NCBI GenBank assembly: GCA_031082285.1
Contig: JAVHLK010000052.1
Location: forward strand, 1-34,023
From: Desulfomonilaceae bacterium
GTDB taxonomy: Bacteria > Desulfobacterota > Desulfomonilia > Desulfomonilales > Desulfomonilaceae
Reading direction: 5' to 3'
Length of the DNA: 34,023 nucleotides
Shown here: positions 1 to 7,554 of the stretch, piece by piece
Numbering within the stretch: position 1 is the stretch's first letter
Layout: the number at the start of each line of letters is the position of its first letter
Made by a program: the position numbers and the translations under genes
The notes under the pieces: model-generated
The model's input: only the letters and a program-made list of their open reading frames with translations
Database searches by the model: none
Told to the model about the DNA's origin: nothing

Positions 1-147
1 ATACCCGGCCTTGATCATTTTTCTGAAGAGACTCTGGAGTTGCCGATACGTCAGATTATACTTGAGCATGAAAAGGTTGTCTTCCAACCCGGACCTGATG
101 TCCTCCAACACCTCTTTGGCACTGATTTTCAATGCCGGCTTAGCCAT
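1..147 (-). CDS. N-terminal fragment of a helix-turn-helix-like repeat protein (cut by window edge)
   Basis: The minus strand is open from an ATG at 147 to the window edge and gives 49 residues beginning MAKPALKISAKEVLEDIRSG. A purine-rich GAAGAGGG stretch about 8 bases upstream can serve as ribosome binding site. The fragment matches, position by position, both repeats of the membrane protein at 1492-2496: a basic/Ile start, A-x-E, then I/F-R-S-G-M/L, an acidic residue, L-x-x-x-Y-N/S-L/I/V, R-x-L-x-x-L-F-R/K-K and a glycine about 5 residues on. The pattern predicts two or three short helices of helix-turn-helix type. I do not recognise a named family and cannot see the C-terminal part, so function is unknown. 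The reading frame is well supported by this internal homology. Confidence 0.75.
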   Translation of the reverse strand, partial: MAKPALKISAKEVLEDIRSGLEDNLFMLKYNLTYRQLQSLFRKMIKAGY

Positions 148-314
148 CCGACGCCCTCTTCCCGATCTCTGACATTCGACGTTTCGGACCTCTTTGCCAA
201 ATCTAAACCTATCCACCGGCTATTTCAATCTCAATATCCCGGACCGAGTGGGTGCCTCGCCGGCCTGCCCTCGTTCGGCGTCCGGTAGGAAGGTCTTCGA
301 CTCACGGCCAAAAG

Positions 315-345
315 CGTTTTCCGATTCGGAAAACGATGCTACAAT
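315..345 (+). promoter_or_regulatory. Palindrome overlapping a putative promoter of the glutaredoxin-like gene
   Basis: Positions 315-323 (CGTTTTCCG) and 327-335 (CGGAAAACG) form a perfect 9-bp inverted repeat with a 3-base centre. TACAAT at 340-345 resembles a sigma-70 -10 box, and the matching -35 position falls inside the palindrome, although no good -35 hexamer is seen. The start codon it would serve is at 399. The arrangement resembles an operator covering a -35 region. An RNA hairpin is the alternative reading. Confidence 0.35.
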
Positions 346-398
346 TGCCGAATTCCAGATTGGAAGGACCGCCGTTCTGAGAATTGGAGAGACACTCT

Positions 399-647
399 AT
401 GGAAATCTGTAAGTTGTACAGCCTTAGCACATGCAGCCACTGCAAGTCCTGCAAGAGATTTCTGGGAGAATGTGGGATTGAATACGAGTTCACGGATGTT
501 GACCTGTTGCCCGACGAGGATCGTAACGACGTAATCGAGGAAATCAAGCAGCTGACCGCAAGGTGTGCGTTTCCTACGATCGTGATCGGAGACAAGGTAA
601 TCGTCGGATTCAAAGAAGACGAGATCCGGGCCGCACTGGGGATGTAA
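399..647 (+). CDS. Glutaredoxin-like thiol-disulfide oxidoreductase
   Basis: This 82-residue protein has a glutaredoxin fold pattern. A first beta strand (CKLYSLS) leads into a C-S-H-C redox motif at residues 12-15. A cis-proline segment (AFPTIVI) follows in the second half, then a G-F-x-x-x-E-I motif near the C terminus. Length is normal for small bacterial glutaredoxins/NrdH-like proteins. Start chosen at ATG 399 because GGAGA at 386-390 lies about 8 bases upstream; an in-frame TTG at 384 overlaps that site. Additional cysteines at 4, 18 and 24 are unusual for the family and could allow metal or glutathione-independent chemistry (inference). It is probably a cytoplasmic reductant of disulfides or ribonucleotide reductase; the partner is not evident from the neighbours, and it appears monocistronic. 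Confidence 0.85.
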   Translation: MEICKLYSLSTCSHCKSCKRFLGECGIEYEFTDVDLLPDEDRNDVIEEIKQLTARCAFPTIVIGDKVIVGFKEDEIRAALGM

Positions 648-987
648 GCATTGCCCCATATTGCCCATGTGTGAATCGGTATGAGGGTTCTGTAGCAGCC
701 GGCCTCTCGGGTGGTTTCGCGCGGTTGCCGCCTTCCCGAGTGGCACGTAATGGACAGATCATGGGTATGAATTGGTGTCGTTTCGATGTATGTCTCCTGA
801 ATGGAGCAGAGCCGCTTCGGGTTACGGATGGGGGGCTTTGGGGGGATAGAGTCTTCCCCCAAATTACGGCGCAACGAGCGATCTTCATACCCCATCTCCG
901 AGGCGAAGCCCTGGAGGGCCTGCCGGCGGGCAAGGACTTTCATGTTTCGTTGTACCTTTGCCGGCATGATGGTTCAGGTGTAAGACA
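648..987. other. Gene-free stretch with one hairpin
   Basis: No convincing coding region is seen on either strand; the open frames present lack ribosome binding sites and recognisable domains. An 8-bp inverted repeat, TTTGGGGG at 837-844 and CCCCCAAA at 856-863, could form a hairpin with an 11-base loop. It lacks a T-run, so it is not a clear terminator. Confidence 0.4.
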
Positions 988-1353
988 GTGCAGTTCCGTC
1001 TCTTTTTCGAACATAAGGGAAGCGGTTTTCGGACCCTCTTGCTGCTGGAGTTCCTCTACGAAGAGGAAACAGACTGGTACGAAGTCCGAGTGTTCAGGGG
1101 AGAAGAGATCATCGGCTACGTTCACGGCTACGCGAATCGTGGATGGACCCCGCAAGTCAACAATATCTGGGTTGCGGAGACGTATCGTCGACAGGGAATC
1201 GGGTCGTTCATGATGTCGAAGATCGAGGAGTACTTCGGTCAGATTCCCTTACCGGCCACGCCCATAGAAGACAACACGGCGGCCCGCGGGTTCTGGAAGC
1301 TTTATATGAGTGGCTCCCGGGTCCGAAACAATGAGGATGAGCCATTGAAGTAG
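988..1353 (+). CDS. GNAT-family N-acetyltransferase
   Basis: A 121-residue protein with the acetyl-CoA binding signature of the GNAT superfamily: a beta strand NNIWVAETYR followed by R-R-Q-G-I-G-S (Q/R-x-x-G-x-G/A pyrophosphate loop) and an amphipathic helix MMSKIEEYF. A later segment with DNTAARGFWKLY matches the usual GNAT motif where an aromatic residue ends the acyl-CoA site. It is shorter than the common 140-170 residues. The GTG at 988 is the first usable start after an in-frame stop at 967-969, so the N-terminal strand may be minimal. The upstream AGGTGTAAG is only a weak ribosome binding site. The acceptor substrate cannot be predicted; the gene stands alone between the glutaredoxin and the repeat protein. 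Confidence 0.75.
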   Translation: MQFRLFFEHKGSGFRTLLLLEFLYEEETDWYEVRVFRGEEIIGYVHGYANRGWTPQVNNIWVAETYRRQGIGSFMMSKIEEYFGQIPLPATPIEDNTAARGFWKLYMSGSRVRNNEDEPLK

Positions 1354-1415
1354 GTGTGTTGCGGCCGGTGTCCGCCGTACCTGGAGATTCACCGTGATTT
1401 TTCGCGGCAGGAGTT

Positions 1416-1505
1416 ATGATGGTTCAAGAGCGTATTGAAGCGAGTGCTGCGCACATTCGTTCAGCGTTTCAGGGTGACTACTCCGTCCGGGATGAATCCC
1501 CATAA
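1416..1505 (+). CDS. Short leader peptide overlapping the next gene (tentative)
   Basis: A 29-residue frame starts at ATG-ATG (1416) with CAGGAG five bases upstream, the best ribosome binding site in the area, and ends at TAA 1503-1505. It reads MMVQERIEASAAHIRSAFQG and continues 9 residues. The ATG of the repeat protein (1492) lies inside its end, so translational coupling is possible. Alternatively it is the true N terminus of that protein separated by a frameshift. No homology is recognised. Confidence 0.35.
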   Translation: MMVQERIEASAAHIRSAFQGDYSVRDESP

Positions 1506-2496
1506 CCCGCCCATTAACGAACGCCGCGGCACGCGTATGGAGACGCGAGTGGGGGAAAGGCCAAGACTGACCGTCAATGCTCGTGAGGCTGTCCGTCTCT
1601 TCAGGTCCGGCATGAGTGACGTGGACCTGATCAGAAGGTACAGTATTTCTGCGCGGAGCCTTGAACGACTCTTCAAGAAACTCCTCGACGAGGGCGAGAT
1701 CGACAAGGCCGAACTGAACGGAAGGCTCTACAAGTCCGATAGGTCTCACATCGTCGACGTGGTCTCCCACACGGTCCTCAGGCGGCCGAAGTCCAAGAAG
1801 AAAATCAGAATCAGCGCGGGAGAAGTCGTACGGCTCATCCGATCGGGAATGAGCGACATCGAACTGATGGACCGGTATAATGTCTCCGCTCGGGGTCTTG
1901 ACCGGCTCTTCAGGAAGCTCATGCAGCGGGGAGACATTGACCGGGAAGACTTGGAACAGAGAAAGCGGGCGTTCCATTGGGCCGACATCGCGTACGTGAG
2001 ATCTGAAGGACAGTCGCCGGAATCTCTCGAAGAAGAGGACTTAGAGGCTGATGACGATCGTACGGGATTTCGCGACTTCCCTGCAGAGCATAAAGTCCTC
2101 ATATCCGCGTTGCTCGGCGCCCTCTGTGGAATACTGCTTACCGCGTTGTTCTTCGTGTCCGTAGCGGGTTGGGAAAAGACGCGGGACCTCGCGGCCGGCC
2201 CCAAGAGCGTCGCACCATTGATGGACGGGTCCCCGGATCCCCTCGATGCGGCGGTGCAACAGATGATCTCGACTCTGGAGTCGATCGCCCGCGGTGACGA
2301 CCCGCCGGGAAATGCCGATGGGGGAGAGCGATCGCCCCAATACGAGCAATGTCTGAAAGACTGTGACAGAGACCACACGCGCGGTGATGATGCGGAAAGG
2401 GCACTCTGGGTGAACTGTAGGAAGAGTTGTGTGGCGCTGCACAGCAAGCGGCTGAGAGAGATACGATCGTTATATCAACGTCCCGCGTTGTGGTGA
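1492..2496 (+). CDS. Membrane protein with two helix-turn-helix-like repeats and a twin CX3C tail
   Basis: With the ATG at 1492 the product is 334 residues; in-frame alternatives are TTG 1435 and ATG 1537, none with a strong own ribosome binding site. Domains: repeat 1 at about 24-78 and repeat 2 at about 104-158, closely similar to each other (both contain RSGMSD, then L-x-x-x-Y, then L-x-R-L-F-K/R-K-L) and to the fragment at 1-147. An acidic linker follows (SLEEEDLEADDD). One hydrophobic segment at about 202-224 is a probable transmembrane helix. The C-terminal part of about 110 residues carries four cysteines, C287, C291, C309 and C313, as CX3C-17 residues-CX3C. Likely topology (inference): repeats in the cytoplasm and the cysteine pair outside, where disulfides could form a helical hairpin. 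The family is not recognised and function is unknown. Confidence 0.8.
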   Translation: MNPHNPPINERRGTRMETRVGERPRLTVNAREAVRLFRSGMSDVDLIRRYSISARSLERLFKKLLDEGEIDKAELNGRLYKSDRSHIVDVVSHTVLRRPKSKKKIRISAGEVVRLIRSGMSDIELMDRYNVSARGLDRLFRKLMQRGDIDREDLEQRKRAFHWADIAYVRSEGQSPESLEEEDLEADDDRTGFRDFPAEHKVLISALLGALCGILLTALFFVSVAGWEKTRDLAAGPKSVAPLMDGSPDPLDAAVQQMISTLESIARGDDPPGNADGGERSPQYEQCLKDCDRDHTRGDDAERALWVNCRKSCVALHSKRLREIRSLYQRPALW

Positions 2497-2675
2497 TGAT
2501 TGTCCGGACCGTTGACTCGAACCGGAATGCTCCGCTGTGGTGATTGCGAACAGCGGGCGCTGTGGAATGCGACGCGGCCCGGCGGAACGCCGAAGGCGGT
2601 TTTCCCCGGCACCGCGCGGGTGCTTCCGGCGACGTCTGAGCGGGTTTAGAACGTCGCGTGCGAAAGGATCGTTTC

Positions 2676-3494
2676 ATGCCAGGTAAACGGGTATTCTCGT
2701 TGCTCCTGCTTACCGCCCTTGTGGCGGGTCCCTGGTGCCCACCGGTCGTTGACGGCGAACAGACGGGATTTACCGTCCCTCGAACAGCTCCCCTGTACCA
2801 GGCTCCGCCCTGGGAATATCGCGACAACAGGGCCATCGTCATCGTATTCGAAACCACCCCCGACATCCTGACCGAACTCGTCCCCGAACCTCTGGTTCCT
2901 CATGCGCTCAATTACGCGTTTGCATACATCGGCAGGTACAACCTTGAGAGCCCGTCGAAGCTGACGTATCACGAGGCGGGCATCGGCATTCCTTCATCCT
3001 ATGAGACGACCCAAGGCAAGTTCGCCGCATTCATCTACTCGGACAAGGTCATGCCGTTGGCCGCAGGACGCGAGATCTGGGGATCGCCCAAGAAAGACGC
3101 AGTGATTCAGTTCAAAGAGGACGGCAAGCGGGTCACCGCCACGGTCTCACGTGGAGGGAGAGCCGTTATGCGGGCAACGTTGAGCAAGGACAGGAAACTC
3201 GACCCGAAGATGGGTTGGCCCGAAGCCCCATGGTTTTCACTGAAGCTCGTCCCCTCGGTGGAGAAAGATGCTCGACCGGCCGTCATGCAGATTACGTCGA
3301 CAACGGTAAGGGATCGATTCAAGGAACTGTATGCCGGAAAGGCGACTTTGGAATTTGATTCGACCCCTGACGACCCGCTCGGCAAGATGAAGGTCCTGGG
3401 ATTGGTTTCCGCCCAATTCGCCGTGTACGACTTTGACATTGGTTACGGCGAAATTCTCCACGACTATCTGGCCGAAGCCGAACGCAGACGATGA
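2676..3494 (+). CDS. Exported acetoacetate decarboxylase-family protein
   Basis: A 272-residue protein. Residues 1-27 form a signal peptide: MPGKR, then a hydrophobic core VFSLLLLTALVAG, then a polar region before EQTGF. The mature part resembles the acetoacetate decarboxylase (ADC) superfamily. The key segment is GREIWGSPKK, residues 131-140; K139 corresponds to the Schiff-base lysine of ADC and K140 to its neighbour that lowers the pKa. A YHEAG segment at 98-102 supplies a glutamate typical of the active site. ATG 2676 is chosen because GAAAGGA lies 8 bases upstream; GTG 2658 would add six residues. Classical ADCs are cytoplasmic, so export is odd. ADC-like proteins also include other enzymes, so decarboxylation of acetoacetate is not established. 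Neighbours give no pathway hint. Confidence 0.75.
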   Translation: MPGKRVFSLLLLTALVAGPWCPPVVDGEQTGFTVPRTAPLYQAPPWEYRDNRAIVIVFETTPDILTELVPEPLVPHALNYAFAYIGRYNLESPSKLTYHEAGIGIPSSYETTQGKFAAFIYSDKVMPLAAGREIWGSPKKDAVIQFKEDGKRVTATVSRGGRAVMRATLSKDRKLDPKMGWPEAPWFSLKLVPSVEKDARPAVMQITSTTVRDRFKELYAGKATLEFDSTPDDPLGKMKVLGLVSAQFAVYDFDIGYGEILHDYLAEAERRR

Positions 3495-3866
3495 AGCCTC
3501 GAGGCCTGCCGCGTTGACTGAGAACAGGCATCGTGGTACCTCTGGACATGGAATGGGGTTTGCACCGACACGCGCTCATAGGCGTTCACATAAGCGTCTT
3601 GGCCACCCGGCACTGAAGAAACTGTCTCAAAACTGGGCGTGCGCCGCGCAATCCCCCGTCCCGCGGGATTGCGCGGCGAGGTGTGGAAAGGCTTCCTCAC
3701 CCCAACCCTTTCCCAGAGGGAGAGGGAGCAAGATGAGTCCCGGAGGGACAGTGTGAAATTAGACCGGTCTTTCGAGGCCGGGTCTGAGGCAATCTTGCCT
3801 TAAGTCAACGCCTATGGTCACGCGCCGGGGTTTGCGATCCTGCCGACCAGGGAGACAATCGACCTC
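3495..3866. repeat. Gene-free stretch with hairpins and short dispersed repeats
   Basis: Three elements are visible. First, AAACTGTCTCAAAA at 3619-3632 recurs exactly at 33181-33194, both followed within two bases by GGGC. Second, a perfect 14-bp inverted repeat with arms 3642-3655 and 3665-3678 and a 9-base loop. Third, a 9-bp hairpin with one G-T pair, arms CCCTTTCCC (3706-3714) and GGGAGAGGG (3718-3726), of the kind seen in many REP-type intergenic repeats. None is followed by a T-run. No gene is supported here. Confidence 0.6.
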
Positions 3867-6116
3867 ATGATAAGGCTCACCGATCTCTTCCGAGACTTGC
3901 CGATCAGCCTGAAGCTGCTGCTCTCCTACTCGTCCGTCTTCATGGTCACCATCCTCCTGGGCGGTCTGGTTATCTATCACTTTGTCCGCAATGCCATCGA
4001 AGCCAACATAGAGAGCGAACTGCACAATACCACGACGACCATCCTTAGCATGGTTCGTACCGCCGCGAACACGTCGATCAAGAACCATTTGCGCGCGGTT
4101 GCCGAACAGAACCGAAAGATCATAGAACTCATTCACAGTCGTCAGAAAGAAGGGTGGATGACCGAAGATGAGGCGAAATTGCAGGCTCGCCAGATCGTTT
4201 TGAGTCAAACGATCGGCAAGACGGGATACATCTATTGCGTGGACAGTTTCGGCAAGGCACCCGTACACCCCAACCCGGGAGTGCAAGGGAGAAGTTTTCT
4301 TCAGCACAAGTTCGTGCGAGATCAGATACAAATGAAGGAAGGGTACCTCGAATATGAATGGAGGAACCCCGGTGAGGATCACAAGAGGCCCAAAGCACTC
4401 TACATGACCTACTTCGAGCCGTGGGACTGGATCATTTCCGTCTCGTCCTACCGAGAGGAATTTGCCGAGCTTGTCAAGGTTGACGATTTCCGCGACAGCA
4501 TCCTGGCCCTGAGATTCGGCAAGACGGGATACTCGTTCGTGCTCGACAGCAAAGCCAACGTCATCGTCCATCCCATACTGCAAGACAGTGTTCTCGATGC
4601 AACCGACGCGCAAGGCAACCGATTCGTTCATAAAATCATTAACGTGAAACGGGGCAAATTGACCTATTCCTGGAAGAACCCGGGTGAAGAGTCCTTCCGA
4701 GACAAGCTGGTCATCTTCGACTACATACCCGAGTATGACTGGATTGTTGCTTCATCGTGCTATCTGGACGAATCGTACGCGGCACTGACACGAGTGAGGA
4801 ACATCGTATTCGCCACGGTGATAGGGACCCTGCTGCTGGTCATACCCGTCACCTTGGTCATCAGCGGCAACATATTGAGGCCTCTCAAGTCATTGATGAA
4901 TGGTTTGACTTCACGCCGGTCCGGAGACCTGACGGTTCGCATGGAGGTCGGCTCTGAAGACGAGTTGGGCCAATTGGCCAGGTACTTTAATGAATTCATG
5001 AACAAAATCGAAGGATACAAAAACAAGCTGTTGGAGGAAATCCGGGAGAGGAGCCAAACCGAGGAAGCCTTGCGGCTTTCCGAAGAGATGTTCTCCAAGG
5101 CATTCCATTGCAGTCCAAGCGGGATGATCATTGCTTCGATCAGAAACGGCCGCGTGATCAATGTGAATGAAAGCTTCTTGCGTTTCACCGAGTATTCGCT
5201 TTCCGAAGTGCACGACAAGTCCCTCCTGGACCCTCATTTTGTGATGGATACGGACACGGCCGGGGCCCTGCTCGATGAAGTGCGCCGAAACTCCCGGCTG
5301 GTAGGTCGCGACCTACGGTACTACACATCCTCCGGAGAGGCTCGATCCGGGGTGATATCAGCCGAACTCATCGAGCTTTGGGGTGAGGAATGCATGCTGG
5401 CCGCGCTGGAGGATCTCACCGATTCCCAGCGCTTGGAAAGGGAAATTCTCCACATCAGTGAACGGGAACATCAGAAGATCGGGCGCGATCTTCACGACGA
5501 TCTGTGTCCGCACTTGATAGGGGTGGAAGTGCTCAGCACGGTTCTCGAGCAGAAACTCAACGGCAGGTGTCCGGCCGAAGCTTCCGATGCGGCCGAGATC
5601 CGTAAACTCATTCAAGACTCCATTCACAAACTTCGCAGATTGGCGAGAGGTTTGTGCCCCGTCGATCTTGGCGACGAGGAGTTCGGCTCGTCACTGGCCT
5701 CTTTGGGGCGCTATGTCGAGGACATTTTCGGCGTTACATACCATCTTCAATGCGATGTGCCCATCGTCGTCCACGATCCTACGGTAGCCGGCCATCTGTA
5801 TTACATTGCACACGAAGCCGTTCACAACGCGGTCAAACACTCCGGAGCGGAGAACATCCATGTGAGTTTTACGTCGGAAAACGGTTTGCTCGAACTGAAG
5901 ATTAGAGATGACGGCCGCGGAATTACGAACGCGGACTCCTCCAACGGAATGGGACTCAGGATCATGAACTATCGGGCGAGGAGGATAGGAGCCTCCATCG
6001 AAATAGAAAGAGATTCGCGGGGCGGCACGTCGGTGACTCTGAAAATCAAGGCGTCTGACTGCAGCATTGACCGCGGGGAAGGACCGAATCACCAATGGTC
6101 GGAGCTAAGGTGCTGA
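3867..6116 (+). CDS. Membrane sensor histidine kinase with tandem Cache, HAMP and PAS domains
   Basis: A 749-residue kinase of the NarX/DegS (HisKA_3, HPK7) type. Order: transmembrane helix at about 17-39; two extracytoplasmic Cache-type units, each with a K-T-G-Y start, a V-H-P segment and a Y-x-W-K/R-N-P-G-E motif; a second transmembrane helix at about 311-335; HAMP to about 390; PAS at about 405-525; dimerisation helix with the phosphoacceptor in GRDLHDDL (H543); and an ATPase domain with NAVKHSG, DDGRGI and NGMGLRI boxes. ATG 3867 follows GGGAGA. The end overlaps the response regulator by 22 bases, so the two are co-translated. Cache domains of this kind usually bind small organic acids or amino acids, which fits the carboxylate-uptake genes downstream (inference). 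Confidence 0.93.
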   Translation: MIRLTDLFRDLPISLKLLLSYSSVFMVTILLGGLVIYHFVRNAIEANIESELHNTTTTILSMVRTAANTSIKNHLRAVAEQNRKIIELIHSRQKEGWMTEDEAKLQARQIVLSQTIGKTGYIYCVDSFGKAPVHPNPGVQGRSFLQHKFVRDQIQMKEGYLEYEWRNPGEDHKRPKALYMTYFEPWDWIISVSSYREEFAELVKVDDFRDSILALRFGKTGYSFVLDSKANVIVHPILQDSVLDATDAQGNRFVHKIINVKRGKLTYSWKNPGEESFRDKLVIFDYIPEYDWIVASSCYLDESYAALTRVRNIVFATVIGTLLLVIPVTLVISGNILRPLKSLMNGLTSRRSGDLTVRMEVGSEDELGQLARYFNEFMNKIEGYKNKLLEEIRERSQTEEALRLSEEMFSKAFHCSPSGMIIASIRNGRVINVNESFLRFTEYSLSEVHDKSLLDPHFVMDTDTAGALLDEVRRNSRLVGRDLRYYTSSGEARSGVISAELIELWGEECMLAALEDLTDSQRLEREILHISEREHQKIGRDLHDDLCPHLIGVEVLSTVLEQKLNGRCPAEASDAAEIRKLIQDSIHKLRRLARGLCPVDLGDEEFGSSLASLGRYVEDIFGVTYHLQCDVPIVVHDPTVAGHLYYIAHEAVHNAVKHSGAENIHVSFTSENGLLELKIRDDGRGITNADSSNGMGLRIMNYRARRIGASIEIERDSRGGTSVTLKIKASDCSIDRGEGPNHQWSELRC

Positions 6117-6760
6117 TTGTCGAGGATCATCCCATTTTCAGGATGGGCCTGAAGCAACTCATCAACCAGGAAAGCGAACTCGAGGTGTGCGGTGAAGCCG
6201 ATGACGTGGCCGGAGCCCGCAAGGCCATTGCAGCCATTGAGCCGGACATAGCCATCGTGGACCTGTCGCTCAACAACAGCAACGGCATGGACTTGATCAA
6301 GGAGTTGTCCTGCAGGGACAAGCAGATTCCCGTGGTGGTATTGTCCATGCACGATGAGAAAATCTACGCGGAACGTTGCCTACAGGCCGGAGCCAAAGGC
6401 TACATCATGAAGCAGGAAGCCTCGCTTGCCGTAGTCAAGGCCATCCGCACCGTTCTCTCCGGAAACTGTTACGTCAGCGAGAAGGTCATGACTCAGGTCA
6501 TAAGCAGGCTTCAGGGGGACAACGATCCGGCGGGGAGTTCGCCGCTCGCCGTCCTCACCGACCGGGAGCTGGAAGTGTTCCAATTGGTCGGCAGGGGACT
6601 GACTTCCGGTGACATTGCAAGACGATTGAACATCAGCGTCAAGACCGTGGGCACATACAGAGAACGGATAAAGGACAAGCTCGGTTTCAAACGTTGCGGA
6701 GAACTGGTGAGACTTGCAGTTCTGTGGACCGAGAACCAGGATCGGGCGAAACCCGAGTAG
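6095..6760 (+). CDS. NarL/FixJ-family response regulator
   Basis: A 221-residue regulator with an N-terminal receiver domain: acidic pair E10-D11, phosphoacceptor D56 in AIVDLSL, a conserved S/T region (VVLSMHD) and lysine in AKGYIMK. A C-terminal LuxR-type helix-turn-helix follows (about 148-212), with LTDRELEVFQLVGRG, then ISVKTVGTYRERIKDKLG. It overlaps the kinase gene by 22 bases and is its obvious partner. Likely action: phosphorylation drives dimerisation and binding upstream of target genes. The nearest candidate target is the liv-type cluster starting at 7555, about 800 bases downstream on the same strand, but no binding site was identified. A 6-bp hairpin (6757-6762/6768-6773) sits on the stop codon and lacks a T-run. 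Confidence 0.95.
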   Translation: MVGAKVLIVEDHPIFRMGLKQLINQESELEVCGEADDVAGARKAIAAIEPDIAIVDLSLNNSNGMDLIKELSCRDKQIPVVVLSMHDEKIYAERCLQAGAKGYIMKQEASLAVVKAIRTVLSGNCYVSEKVMTQVISRLQGDNDPAGSSPLAVLTDRELEVFQLVGRGLTSGDIARRLNISVKTVGTYRERIKDKLGFKRCGELVRLAVLWTENQDRAKPE

Positions 6761-7554
6761 GTTAACGACCTACAAGACTTTAGGGGATGTGCCTACTCAA
6801 GTATCACTGATTTCCCTCTTCTGCCGACCGTACACCTTTCGTAGAATCACACCCGTAATCCGATGGGTTTTCGAGGACCCACGACCGGCCGAGGGACGGG
6901 TCCAACGAGTCGCGAATGCAGGCGCTCCCTCACCCCCCTTTGCCGGGAGTAAAGCAGGGGGCCGCGGAGCGAAGATTCCAACGAACGGACCCGATCGGCT
7001 TACACGGGCTCAAGGCACAGACCGATAGGCGATCGCCCAATCCCGGGGATGATTTTCTCATGAGAAATTCCCTTGCATCGCCGGCCACGTTCCTCTATTC
7101 TGTGTTCCGCCTGATACCCAATCGTTACGCGACCTCTCTTGCCGACCGATGCGGGGACGTGAAGATTCGCTCATTCGGGCCGGCAACGGAGAACATGATA
7201 CGCTCCCGGAAGTTGTTGTGTATGGTTCACGGCGAACGCAACACAATCCCTTTTTCCAAGCGCAACTTTTTCCATTCCGACTTGATTCGAGGCAGCCGAT
7301 ACAAAACGTCTTCAAAGCCTTTTCGCTGCCTTGGGAAAGTGCGCTGAATTCGGTGTGGCGACTGGTTGGGATGACGGCATCCTGCCGGCACTCTTCAGTC
7401 CGGGGGGCCACGAGGTCTCCCGAAATCCATATGAGCTGAATGTGAGCACGCTCCCTGCACACGGCCCCACTCAAGTCGATCCGTGCCAACGGTGCAAGAG
7501 GTCATGGTACGGACCGTGACTGCTTGATTCACGCAACTCAGGCGGGAGGAGGCT
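6761..7554. other. Long gene-free region upstream of the transporter cluster
   Basis: About 790 bases without a supported gene. Open frames of 60-143 codons occur on both strands but none has a recognisable domain, and they overlap one another. A C-rich/G-rich imperfect inverted repeat lies around 6929-6962 (CCCCCCTTT ... AAAGCAGGGGG), similar in composition to the repeat at 3706-3726. The region should hold the promoter of the livH cluster, but I could not place a convincing -35/-10 or sigma-54 site. It may contain a degraded gene. Confidence 0.5.

Noticed and set aside
302-967. Long minus-strand frame of 221 codons opposite the glutaredoxin-like gene
   Set aside because: It is antisense to a clear gene, has no recognisable domain and no ribosome binding site; a shadow frame.
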